Shown in pieces: positions 8,200 through 16,204 of a DNA stretch of 64,000 nt (positions within the stretch are counted from its first letter, which is position 1; each line of letters starts with the position of its first letter). Below the pieces are notes generated by a model. It saw nothing but the letters and a program-made list of their open reading frames with translations. It ran no database searches and was not told the origin of the DNA. A program made the position numbers and the translations under genes. Source of the stretch: Acerihabitans sp035013185 (lineage in GTDB: Bacteria; Pseudomonadota; Gammaproteobacteria; Enterobacterales; Enterobacteriaceae); assembly GCF_035013185.1 (NCBI RefSeq), contig NZ_JAYGJO010000011.1, forward strand, positions 1 to 64,000, written 5' to 3'.

Positions 8200-9402
8200 A
8201 TGAAGATACTTTCTCAGACCCTCGAACGCATCAAACCCTCTGCCAGTAATGCAGCCAGCCAGCTCGCGCGTGATATGAAAGCGCAGGGCAAAGATGTGAT
8301 TGCCCTCAGCTCCGGCGAGCCGGATTTTGATACCCCTGATCATATTAAACAGGCGGCGCTGGCCGCGATGAACCGCGGGGAAACTAAATATCCGCCGATC
8401 GCCGGTATCCCCGAACTGCGTGACGCGATAGTGAATAAACTGCGTAGCGATAACCAGCTGGAGTACACCAGCAAACAGATTATTGTCTCCAACGGCGCCA
8501 AGCAGGTGATCTCAAACGCGCTGATGGCCACCATGAATCCAGGTGATGAGGTGATTATTCCGGCCCCTTACTGGGTCTCTTATCCGGAAATGGTGTCACT
8601 GTGCGGCGGTACCCCGGTGATCGTCCCTGCCAGCGCTGAACAGGGTTACAAAATGACTGCTGAGAGCCTGGAGCAGGCGATTACCCCTAAAACCAAGTGG
8701 CTGCTGTTTAACTCACCGTCCAACCCTTCGGGGGCAGTATACAGCCAACTGGAGCTGCGCGCGCTGGCCGATGTGCTGCTGCGCCATCCGCACATCTGGG
8801 TGATGGCGGATGATATCTACGAAAAGCTGGTGTATGGCGACTGTGTTTTTTTCACTTTCCCGCAGGTGGAACCGGCGCTGCTCGAACGTTCGCTGATTAT
8901 TAACGGGGTGTCAAAAGCCTACGCCATGACAGGCTGGCGCGTTGGCTACGGCGCGGGTCCGCAGCCGCTGATCAAAGCGATGGAGACCATTCAGGGGCAA
9001 ACCACCTCCGGTGTGTGCGCCGTCGCCCAGTGGGCGGCGCATGCCGCACTGACCGGGCCGCAGGAATTTCTCGCTGACTGGCGTGCCAGCTTTATGGCGC
9101 GCCGCGACTATGTGGTGGCTGCGCTTAACGAGGCCCCGGGCCTACATTGCCAGGTACCGCAGGGCGCGTTTTACGTTTATCCATCCTGCGCCGGGCTGCT
9201 GAATAAAACCACCCCGCAAGGGCGGGTGATCCGCAGCGACGAAGACTTCACCGAGGCGCTACTGGCCAGCGAAGGGGTGACACTGGTACACGGTGATGCC
9301 TTTGGGCTGGCACCTAATTTCCGCCTGTCGTATGCCGCTTCAATGGCACAGCTGGAAGAGGCCTGTCAGCGCATTCAGCGCTTTTGCCACAGTCTGAAGT
9401 AA
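8200..9402 (+). CDS. PLP-dependent class I/II aminotransferase (aspartate/prephenate type)
   Basis: A 400-residue fold-type I aminotransferase of the Rhizobium/Thermus AspC-like subgroup. Visible are LSSGEPDFDTPDHIKQAA near the N-terminus, the SNGAKQVI helix, FNSPSNPSGAVY, and the PLP lysine in NGVSKAYAMTGWRVGYG. The chosen ATG at 8200 is 13 bases after the ATPase stop and has AGGA upstream. It transfers an amino group between an amino acid and a 2-oxo acid in the cytoplasm. Its position right behind an amino-acid importer and ahead of a D-2-hydroxyacid dehydrogenase suggests that the imported amino acid is deaminated here. The true substrate is unknown; this subgroup also handles aromatic and prephenate substrates. 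Confidence 0.9.
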   Translation: MKILSQTLERIKPSASNAASQLARDMKAQGKDVIALSSGEPDFDTPDHIKQAALAAMNRGETKYPPIAGIPELRDAIVNKLRSDNQLEYTSKQIIVSNGAKQVISNALMATMNPGDEVIIPAPYWVSYPEMVSLCGGTPVIVPASAEQGYKMTAESLEQAITPKTKWLLFNSPSNPSGAVYSQLELRALADVLLRHPHIWVMADDIYEKLVYGDCVFFTFPQVEPALLERSLIINGVSKAYAMTGWRVGYGAGPQPLIKAMETIQGQTTSGVCAVAQWAAHAALTGPQEFLADWRASFMARRDYVVAALNEAPGLHCQVPQGAFYVYPSCAGLLNKTTPQGRVIRSDEDFTEALLASEGVTLVHGDAFGLAPNFRLSYAASMAQLEEACQRIQRFCHSLK

Positions 9403-9499
9403 GTTTTTCCGCGCTCCGCAATCGCCCCGGAGCCTGGTTTTTGGCGCACCCTATTATCAACGGTAGCGGGAGTTAACCCGATGCCGTCAAGGATCTCGC

Positions 9500-10720
9500 A
9501 TGTTTCTGGCTGGTACTTTTCCTGTGTTTAAAGAACGGATGACGCGCAGGTATCTGCTGGGGCAAGCGGCATCGATCCTCGGTTTATGGACGCAAAACGT
9601 CACCCTGAATTTACTGCTGTGGCAGATGAGCCACTCCCCTTGGCTACTCGGGGTGCTGAATTTTCTGCTCTACTGCCCGGCGCTGGTTGTTCCGCTGCTG
9701 TTTGGCAGCCGCCTGACGCCAGCCACGGTCAAGGGCATCATGATGCGCATCCTCTGCCTGTCGGTCACCATCAGCAGTTTACTGCTGGTCAGCGTGCTAT
9801 TCGGTTTTATCTCGCCGCCGTTTATTTTGTTAATTGCAGCGGTGGCCGGCTGTGTATCGTCCATGGAACTGCCCACCCGGCACCTGCTGCTGACCAGCAG
9901 CCTGCAGGATAAGTCGCTGATGTATAACGCCGTGGCGATGAACACCATGGTGTTTAATATCGGGCGCATGTTTGGCCCGGCGATCGCGGCCTGGGGCTTT
10001 AATCACTACGGCGCGGCGGCGGGGTTTGTTATCTCGCTCTGCGGACTGGTCACCATGTTCTTTGCAGTGCGTAGCATGCGGGTGGTGGAAGCGGAGAGTC
10101 ACTCACGGCGTGCGGGCGGGATGCGCAACGCCCTGCGCCATGTGAAGAACGATGACTTTGCCATGCGCTTCTTACCGATGCTGGCATTTATGGGCATTTT
10201 TGCCGGCTCCTATCAGTCGCTGATCCCGGTACTGGCCTCACAAAATTTCCATGATACGGCGCGCTATACTGGCTGGTTCTTCAGCAGCGCCGGAGTCGGC
10301 TCGCTGTTTTCGGCGCTGTTGATCTCGGCGCGTATCTCTCACCAGCGGCTGGTACAGTGGCTGAAGTTTGCCCCTTGGTCGGCGGTACTGGCACTGGCCG
10401 GGATCTCGTTATCCCCGCTGCCGCTGCTGACCTGCTGCTGTTTTCTCTGGCTCGGCCTGTCACTCACTTTTTTCTCCACCATGATCAACTCCACCTTACA
10501 GCACCACAGCCCGCCTGAACTGCGCGGCGGGGTGGTGGGGCTGTATGGCATGTCATTTCAGGGCACCATGCCGATTGGTAATCTGCTGGTTGGCATACTG
10601 GCCTCGGTGGGCAGCATTATGCTGACCTTCCAGCTGATGTCGTTAATGCTGGCAACGTTACTGGCCGGGCAATGGGGCATCCTGAAATGGAAACAACGCA
10701 ATCCGGCAACGGCAGAGTGA
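9500..10720 (+). CDS. MFS transporter, EntS-like (MFS_3 family)
   Basis: A 406-residue membrane protein with about 12 hydrophobic segments. The start (RRYLLGQAASILGLWTQNVT) and the MELPTRHLLLTSSL loop resemble the EntS/MFS_3 group, mostly small-molecule exporters. It starts 97 bases after the aminotransferase and is followed four bases after its stop by the hydroxyacid dehydrogenase, so it belongs to the same operon. ATG 9539 is an alternative start. In context it may export a metabolite made by the aminotransferase and dehydrogenase, but that is inference. Confidence 0.85.
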   Translation: MFLAGTFPVFKERMTRRYLLGQAASILGLWTQNVTLNLLLWQMSHSPWLLGVLNFLLYCPALVVPLLFGSRLTPATVKGIMMRILCLSVTISSLLLVSVLFGFISPPFILLIAAVAGCVSSMELPTRHLLLTSSLQDKSLMYNAVAMNTMVFNIGRMFGPAIAAWGFNHYGAAAGFVISLCGLVTMFFAVRSMRVVEAESHSRRAGGMRNALRHVKNDDFAMRFLPMLAFMGIFAGSYQSLIPVLASQNFHDTARYTGWFFSSAGVGSLFSALLISARISHQRLVQWLKFAPWSAVLALAGISLSPLPLLTCCCFLWLGLSLTFFSTMINSTLQHHSPPELRGGVVGLYGMSFQGTMPIGNLLVGILASVGSIMLTFQLMSLMLATLLAGQWGILKWKQRNPATAE

Positions 10721-10724
10721 ATAG

Positions 10725-11672
10725 ATGAAAATGCAAAAAAACGTATTGATGGTACGCATGTTGCCAGCCGGGCTGGTCGAAAGCTTAGCGAGTCATTGTC
10801 ATCTGATGGGGCCGCTCACCACGCTGGACGGTAGCTGCCTGCCTGACGGCTCCGAAAAAGCCGAGGTGCTGTTAACCATGAGCAGCATTGTCACCGGGCG
10901 GGCGTTAATCGACGCGTTGCCCGCGCTAAAGCTGGTGATCTGCTATGGATCGGGCATGGAATTTGTTGATAGCGCTTATCTGCAGCAAAAGGGCATCGCC
11001 CTGACCAATGCGGCAGGCTCTAATGCCGGCAGCGTGGCGGAATTCGCCATCGGGCAGATCCTCGCCAGCTGTCGCCATATTCTTTCAGGCGACGCTTTCT
11101 TACGCAGCGGGGTATGGAAGGGCAACAGCGTGGAGCGCTATCCGCTGGTGTCTGGACTGCAGGGGCGCAGGATCGGCATTTATGGCCTTGGTGAAATTGG
11201 CACGCAGATCGCCCGGCTGGCACAGGCATTCAGTATGGAAGTCGGCTATTACAGTCGTACGCCTAAGCGGGTGGATTACCGTTATCTGGAAAGTATTGAG
11301 CAGCTTGCACAGTGGGCCGATGTGCTGGTGATTGCCGCACGCGGCACACCGCAGAACTACCATGTTATCGATGCTAATATTCTGCGCCTGCTGGGTGCCG
11401 ACGGCCACTTGATCAATATTGCCCGCGGCATGCTGGTGGATGAAAATGCACTCTGTGATGCACTGGAAGCCGGGCAACTGGCAGGGGCGGCGCTCGACGT
11501 GTTCGAATTTGAGCCGGAGATTTCAGCGCGCCTGCGTGCGGCACCGAACACCATTCTAACGCCTCATGTGGCGGCCAATACCCATACGGCACAACAGGAT
11601 CAGCAGCAGCGCATGCTGGATAATGTGCTGGCTTACTTTGCCGGAAGGCCGTTGATTGGCAAAGCATGGTAA
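10725..11672 (+). CDS. D-isomer-specific 2-hydroxyacid dehydrogenase, NAD(P)-dependent
   Basis: A 315-residue enzyme of the D-2-hydroxyacid dehydrogenase family. The Rossmann motif GRRIGIYGLGEIGTQIA is near residue 150, the catalytic arginine region is LINIARGMLVDENAL, and the catalytic histidine lies in ILTPHVAANTHTA. Family members reversibly reduce 2-oxo acids to D-2-hydroxy acids. The gene starts four bases after the MFS gene, so expression is coupled. Placed behind an aminotransferase, it could reduce the 2-oxo acid produced from the imported amino acid. Confidence 0.9.
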   Translation: MKMQKNVLMVRMLPAGLVESLASHCHLMGPLTTLDGSCLPDGSEKAEVLLTMSSIVTGRALIDALPALKLVICYGSGMEFVDSAYLQQKGIALTNAAGSNAGSVAEFAIGQILASCRHILSGDAFLRSGVWKGNSVERYPLVSGLQGRRIGIYGLGEIGTQIARLAQAFSMEVGYYSRTPKRVDYRYLESIEQLAQWADVLVIAARGTPQNYHVIDANILRLLGADGHLINIARGMLVDENALCDALEAGQLAGAALDVFEFEPEISARLRAAPNTILTPHVAANTHTAQQDQQQRMLDNVLAYFAGRPLIGKAW

Positions 11673-11729
11673 TTTTTGTACATTACTCTGCATCGTTAAT
11701 AGGAATGTTTGCTCACTAAATGGAAAGCT

Positions 11730-12452
11730 ATGTCGAGACCAAAAAGTACGGATGTCGATCGTTCTGTTAAAGCCGTGCAGCGCACGCTGGCGATCCTCGA
11801 TGCGTTTATCCCCCATCCGGGCGGGATTACCCTCGGTGAACTGGAAGCGGCCACCGGGCTGTTTAAGAGCGTGATCCTGCGTTATATGCTGACGCTGGAA
11901 GCGCAGCGTTATGTGTTCAAGCGGACAGATGGCTGCTACGAACTGGGATCGCGCGCATACCAGCTGGGCTGCGTCTATGAGCGTACTTTCGATCTGCACC
12001 AGCATGTCAAACCGGTGCTGGAGAAGCTGACGGCAGCGACACTGGAAAGCAGCACCTTTTATATCCGCGACGGGGAGTACCGCATGTGCCTGCTGCGTAA
12101 AGACTCGCCGCAGCATATTAAATCCAGCGTGCCGGTGGGTACGCTGCTGGCAATGGATGACACCTCGGCAGCCAGCGTGCTCTCGCAATTCGCCCAGGGA
12201 ATGCCACCGCGCTGGGACTATCAACGCGGGCTGTTTACCTCCACCGGGGCAGGGCTGAACCGGCTGAAAACCAACAGTCTGCTTACCGCCTCGATCTCGG
12301 TGCCGGTATTTAAGCATCAGAACCAGCTGGCCGGTGCGCTAAGTATTTCCGGCCCCACCAGCCGATTCGACCCGGAAGATATTGCCACCCAGCAACTGAT
12401 ACTGGATGCGGCGAAGGAGTTGTCGTATGTGTTGGGTGCGGCGGTTGTTTGA
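11730..12452 (+). CDS. IclR-family transcriptional regulator
   Basis: A 240-residue regulator. The N-terminal winged helix-turn-helix begins VDRSVKAVQRTLAILDAF and continues GGITLGELEAATGL; the C-terminal IclR effector domain includes YIRDGEYRMCLLRKDSPQHI and the closing SISGPTSRF segment. I prefer ATG 11730 with GGAA upstream; a TTG at 11709 would add seven residues. It is the last gene of the cassette and transcribed in the same direction, so it probably controls the ABC transporter/aminotransferase operon. A stem-loop terminator follows. Confidence 0.88.
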   Translation: MSRPKSTDVDRSVKAVQRTLAILDAFIPHPGGITLGELEAATGLFKSVILRYMLTLEAQRYVFKRTDGCYELGSRAYQLGCVYERTFDLHQHVKPVLEKLTAATLESSTFYIRDGEYRMCLLRKDSPQHIKSSVPVGTLLAMDDTSAASVLSQFAQGMPPRWDYQRGLFTSTGAGLNRLKTNSLLTASISVPVFKHQNQLAGALSISGPTSRFDPEDIATQQLILDAAKELSYVLGAAVV

Positions 12453-12486
12453 GTGTTGAATGCTGCCTCTGGCCGGGGGTTACAGC

Positions 12487-12522
12487 AAAAAACCCGCTCA
12501 GGGAACTGAGGCGGTTTTTTTC
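12487..12522 (+). terminator. Rho-independent terminator after IclR gene
   Basis: Imperfect stem (aacccgctcag, loop ggaa, ctgaggcggtt) followed by a run of seven T. It ends the ABC transporter cassette. Confidence 0.7.
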
Positions 12523-12649
12523 ATGCACCTACGCGAATCCCTATATGATTTTGATGCAATAGGTTAGCGCGAAAAATCTTCCCGATGCGTTTTCAGTTTC
12601 CCCTCGGCATCGGAAGAATTTGGTGGTCAGATTTGGGGTCAGTTTGGTT
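12516..12649 (+). repeat. Integrase-leader repeat, copy B
   Basis: Imperfect direct copy of 4374-4485. It contains a longer stem-loop than copy A at the same place (tcttcccgatgc at 12577-12588 with gcatcggaaga at 12607-12617) and the shared tggtggtcagatttggggtcag tail. It precedes integrase remnants, as copy A does. Confidence 0.6.
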
Positions 12650-12659
12650 CGATAAGGTA

Positions 12660-12975
12660 TTGAGGAAAAGGGACTGTTGGAAATCGCGTCCCTCCCCCGC
12701 CAGCACCTATGCAGCATCATGCGTTACGCAGTGCAGCAAGTACTGGTGGAAGACAACCCGGCGCTGAATCTGGAAGGCGTGACGGCTTCGCCTGCCAAAC
12801 GGCATTGTCCGGATTAAGGATAGGGTACTTCACCCTACACCTGTTTATCCGCTCCAGCGAACTGCGCTTTGCCCGGTGGCCGGAGATTGATTTCAGAAAT
12901 AAAATCTGGACGATACCCGCTAACCAGGCGACGTTTATTGCCGTTATAGCACAATTGTGGGTTCGGGCCGCCATC
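12660..12975 (+). pseudogene. P4-type tyrosine integrase, internal remnant
   Basis: Two frames carry recognisable integrase sequence. First comes SIMRYAVQQVLVEDNPALNL followed by EGVTASPAKRH (12713-12805), the core-binding domain. After a frame change comes HLFIRSSELRFARWPEIDF and KIWTIPA (12838-12927), which holds the catalytic arginine box of tyrosine recombinases. The segment between them, the N-terminus and the C-terminal HxxR/Y region are gone. This is a dead integrase and marks an old integration site. Confidence 0.75.
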
Positions 12976-13077
12976 GAAAAGAAATCCCTGAGTCCACTGG
13001 ACAACAACGATATTCTTGCTGCCTGACAGACCCTCGCCATCGGGCAGCTTTGATTCAGCACGTTAATGACATCGACT

Positions 13078-13488
13078 CTATTTGGTGGTCGTGGTAGCCG
13101 GTATTACCGTATCTGGTGTCGTGGTGGTTGCCGGCGTTGTTGTTGCGGTCGGTGTTGCCGTTTCCGGTGTTGTGGTCGTGGTTGGCGTAGATGTGGCTGC
13201 TGGCGTCGAGGAGGTCGTCGGCGTTGTTGTTGCGGCCGGTGTTGCCGTTTCCGGTGTTGTGGTCGTGGTTGGCGTAGAGGTGGCTGCTGGCGTCGAGGCG
13301 GTCGTCGGCGTTGTTGTTGCAGCCGGTGTTGCCGTTTCTGCTGTCGTGGTTGGCGTAGAGGTAGTTGCTGGTGTTGTGGTGGTTGTCGGCGTTGTAGTTG
13401 CGGCCGGTGATGCCGATTCCGGTGTTGTGGTTGACGTAGAGGTGGTTGCTGGCGTCGTGGTGGTTGTCGGCGTTGTTGTTGCGGCCGG
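13078..13488 (-). repeat. Tandem repeat array inside lipoprotein gene
   Basis: Units of 81-87 bases encoding variants of PAATTTPTT...ATSTPTTT...ETAT, about 4.8 copies. Units three and four differ at a single residue (A/S), indicating recent duplication. Confidence 0.8.
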
Positions 13489-13935
13489 TGCGCTAAAGAT
13501 CACTTTAGTAGACGGACCGACTGAGAATTTAGGCGTCGTTCCCGATATGGAATAATTGACATGCTGCTCGATGTGCGGTTCCGTCGTCACCTCTACCGCG
13601 GGAATAGTTACACGGCCCACTAAAGAACGTGCATAACCGCCGACTTTATGTTTACCCGCACTGACGTGCAACTCAACGGTTTGTCCTAGCGCAAGAATAC
13701 CGGCATCAGTACCATCAAGAGTTACGTAGATCGGCACACCATCGTCTGACCCAGTGGGAACATGGGTAACGGTCACCACCGTAGGCCCGGAAGAGAAATC
13801 TACAATATCAGCTTTAGCCGGGGTCAAGGCTGTACTGACCGAGGACTTGGCGGCTGAAGTTGCCGCTGTAATCTTCGCACATCCGGTCAGCATAAGCGCT
13901 GAGGTGATGACAATCAGGGTGACATATTTAATCAT
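13078..13935 (-). CDS. Predicted lipoprotein with Thr/Pro/Ala tandem-repeat tail
   Basis: A 285-residue protein of unknown function. The N-terminus is a lipoprotein signal with lipobox LTGC (Cys 19). Residues 30-149 form a compact, beta-rich region (VPIYVTLDGTDAGILALGQT and AGKHKVGGYAR) that looks PEGA-like. From about residue 150 to the end the protein is almost only Thr, Pro, Ala and Ser, arranged as units of 27, 27, 29 and 29 residues plus a partial fifth. The tail could be an extended wall- or surface-spanning stalk, perhaps glycosylated. Codon choice in the tail is near-repetitive, consistent with slippage or unequal crossing-over. I do not recognise a family. Confidence 0.75.
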   Translation of the reverse strand: MIKYVTLIVITSALMLTGCAKITAATSAAKSSVSTALTPAKADIVDFSSGPTVVTVTHVPTGSDDGVPIYVTLDGTDAGILALGQTVELHVSAGKHKVGGYARSLVGRVTIPAVEVTTEPHIEQHVNYSISGTTPKFSVGPSTKVIFSAPAATTTPTTTTTPATTSTSTTTPESASPAATTTPTTTTTPATTSTPTTTAETATPAATTTPTTASTPAATSTPTTTTTPETATPAATTTPTTSSTPAATSTPTTTTTPETATPTATTTPATTTTPDTVIPATTTTK

Positions 13936-14821
13936 GTTGCGGTATTTTCCTAGCAGATTTTTGTGACTTGGTTGACATCATAACTGATAACGATATTGAG
14001 ATGAATGTCAGGCTAACGATCTTCACACAAACCAGACGAAATGAATACAACTGAAACACCTACCCTCGCCTCGCCCTAAATGGCAGACACGGATTTTTTA
14101 GAAATGGGCTACACCCGGACAACTCAATTTTGCTGATAGGAGGGGCAGGATTGGCCTGCAACTATTACGGGATTAGACCGGCAGAAACTGGAGGTATTAA
14201 GTTGCGAATGTTACGCCGTAGTGAAAAAAGAAACTAGCCGACTTCTCCCTTATGTCTTACCTGAAAAAAATAAGCATCCGGGCAAACATCCGACTTGTTC
14301 ACAAAATGCCGTTCCAGCCGATTCTATAAATAATTCGGTGGGGCGACGCGAGGTTGCCCCATTAGGTTAAGCCGTGGCGCGAAATATCGATCCAGTTCCA
14401 AGAAGAGTACCTTTTTGCATGATAGTGATGTCTCCGCGCTTACAATTGCCACGTCGATACTTATGATCAGGCGGACCAGCCCCAGTTTAGACATCTGTTT
14501 TTTCAGCATGTCAGCGCCCTATACGATGGCCTCGGGTAAAGTGAGTGTGGCGCTCGGCATCCGGGCGGTATGCCCGCAGCTTAGACGCGGTGAACGCTTC
14601 CACAGCGATCAGGGTCATACGCTACTATCTCAGTAAATCTGTACCTGCAAGCGCTAGAAAACGCGCCAGTGTACTACACTTGAATGCAACTGAATCTAAC
14701 GAAGGTAGCCGAGCTCTACGAGCTCCAGGTCGTACTGTGTGCCTGACTTGGCGTTGGCAAAAACGAGCGCAGCGGTGTTTTCTCCGCTAGCAGTAAATAG
14801 CCTGTTCAAAGGAGCGATGAA
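13936..14821. other. Gene-poor stretch with possible transposase debris
   Basis: Nearly 890 bases without an intact gene. Around 14598-14637 a plus-strand reading GERFHSDQG resembles the second catalytic aspartate region of IS3-family transposases, but the flanks are broken and the match is weak. The promoter of the glutamate decarboxylase must lie near the right end, close to an AAAGGAG ribosome site at 14809-14815. Confidence 0.35.
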
Positions 14822-16204
14822 ATGCCTATCCATCACGTTGACTTAAATGACCAGTCCAGCCTGCTGGACATTTATGCTAAGAAGACCGCACAAAACAATC
14901 TACCTAAATATCAACTGCCCAACGGTCGCACTGAACCTCGCGCTGCCTATGCGTTTGTCCGGGATGAACTTTTGCTGGACGGGAATGCTCGCCAGAATCT
15001 CGCAACCTTCTGCACAACTTGGGTGGAGGACGAGGTCAAGCAACTCATGACCGACTCGATCGACAAAAACATGATCGACAAGGATGAGTATCCCCAAACA
15101 GCCGAAATCGAAAAACGTTGTGTACACATCCTTGCTGACCTCTGGCATGCTAATAAATCTCGGAAAACGGTGGGGTGTTCAACAACCGGGTCAAGTGAAG
15201 CGGCCATGCTGGGCGGCCTGGCGCTCAAATGGGCATGGCGCAAGCAGCGGGAAGCCGCGGGCAAAGACACCAGTAAGCCGAATATCGTGACCGGTCCTGT
15301 GCAGATCTGTTGGAAGAAATTTGCCCGGTATTTTGATGTTGAAATCCGCGAAGTACCATTGGAAAATAACGCCCTCGGTCTGAAACCTGAAGACTTGCGC
15401 CAGTATTGTGACGAAAACACAATCGGTGTCGTGGCGACGCTGGGTGTCACCTTCACCGGTATCTATGAACCTGTTGAGGCCCTGGCGAATGAACTTGATG
15501 CAATGCAGCGTGACATCGGGCTTGATATACCCATCCATGTGGATGCAGCGTCCGGCGGGTTCATCGCACCTTTTATTCAGCGTGACATTATCTGGGATTT
15601 CCAGCTAGAGCGGGTTAAATCCATCAACGCATCAGGACACAAATACGGTTTGGCGCCCCTTGGTGTGGGCTGGATCATCTGGGCATCCAAGGAAGACCTG
15701 CCCGAAGAACTGATCTTCTACGTAGATTACCTCGGCGGCAACATGCCCACGTTTGCCTTGAACTTCTCGCGCCCTGGCGGCGAGATCATCGCACAATATT
15801 ACAACTTTCTGCGTCTTGGCCGCGAGGGATATACGGCAGTCCAACAGGCCTGCTCTGACACCGCCCAATGGCTGGGTAAAGAGCTGGCGGCGCTCGGCTT
15901 ATTTGAGATGGTCTATGATGGCTATGGCGGTATTCCTGCAGTCGCCTACAAGCTGGCTAATGCGGATCAAGGCTTCACGCTTTACGATCTGTCGGAACGG
16001 GTGCGAATGGGCGGCTGGCAGATAGCCTCCTATCCGCTGCCAATGAACCGCCAGGAAACTATCGTCCAACGTATCCTGATCCGCCATGGAGTGAGTCGCG
16101 ATCTAGCGCAATTGCTTCTCGAAGATATCAAGCGCGCAATCGACCACCTTACAAAGAACCCGGTTCCGAACTCTACCGCGAAGCCGGGGTTCCATCATGG
16201 TTGA
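14822..16204 (+). CDS. gadB: Glutamate decarboxylase (PLP-dependent)
   Basis: A 460-residue group-II decarboxylase converting glutamate to GABA and CO2 while consuming a proton. Visible are TEPRAAYAFVRDELLLDGNA, CSTTGSSEAAMLGGLALKW, the DAASGGFIAPF motif and the PLP lysine at residue 274 in NASGHKYG. The length is close to the 466 residues of E. coli GadB. The E. coli C-terminal gate ends FKHT; here the end is KPGFHHG, so a histidine is present but the tail differs. A strong AAAGGAG precedes the ATG. The downstream AspT-type antiporter overlaps its last codons, so both are one acid-resistance unit. GC-richer text and bordering remnants point to horizontal acquisition. Confidence 0.93.
   Translation: MPIHHVDLNDQSSLLDIYAKKTAQNNLPKYQLPNGRTEPRAAYAFVRDELLLDGNARQNLATFCTTWVEDEVKQLMTDSIDKNMIDKDEYPQTAEIEKRCVHILADLWHANKSRKTVGCSTTGSSEAAMLGGLALKWAWRKQREAAGKDTSKPNIVTGPVQICWKKFARYFDVEIREVPLENNALGLKPEDLRQYCDENTIGVVATLGVTFTGIYEPVEALANELDAMQRDIGLDIPIHVDAASGGFIAPFIQRDIIWDFQLERVKSINASGHKYGLAPLGVGWIIWASKEDLPEELIFYVDYLGGNMPTFALNFSRPGGEIIAQYYNFLRLGREGYTAVQQACSDTAQWLGKELAALGLFEMVYDGYGGIPAVAYKLANADQGFTLYDLSERVRMGGWQIASYPLPMNRQETIVQRILIRHGVSRDLAQLLLEDIKRAIDHLTKNPVPNSTAKPGFHHG

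Noticed and set aside
13078..13488. Tandem repeats as a possible CRISPR array.
   Set aside because: Units are contiguous, in frame and coding; there are no spacers and no cas genes.
13066..13555. Long plus-strand frames opposite the repeat lipoprotein (poly Val/Gly or Cys/Arg-rich products).
   Set aside because: They are low-complexity shadows of the Thr/Pro repeats; the minus-strand frame has a lipobox and a sensible N-terminal domain.
14324..14509. 61-codon minus-strand frame.
   Set aside because: No ribosome site, no recognisable domain, surrounded by decayed DNA.
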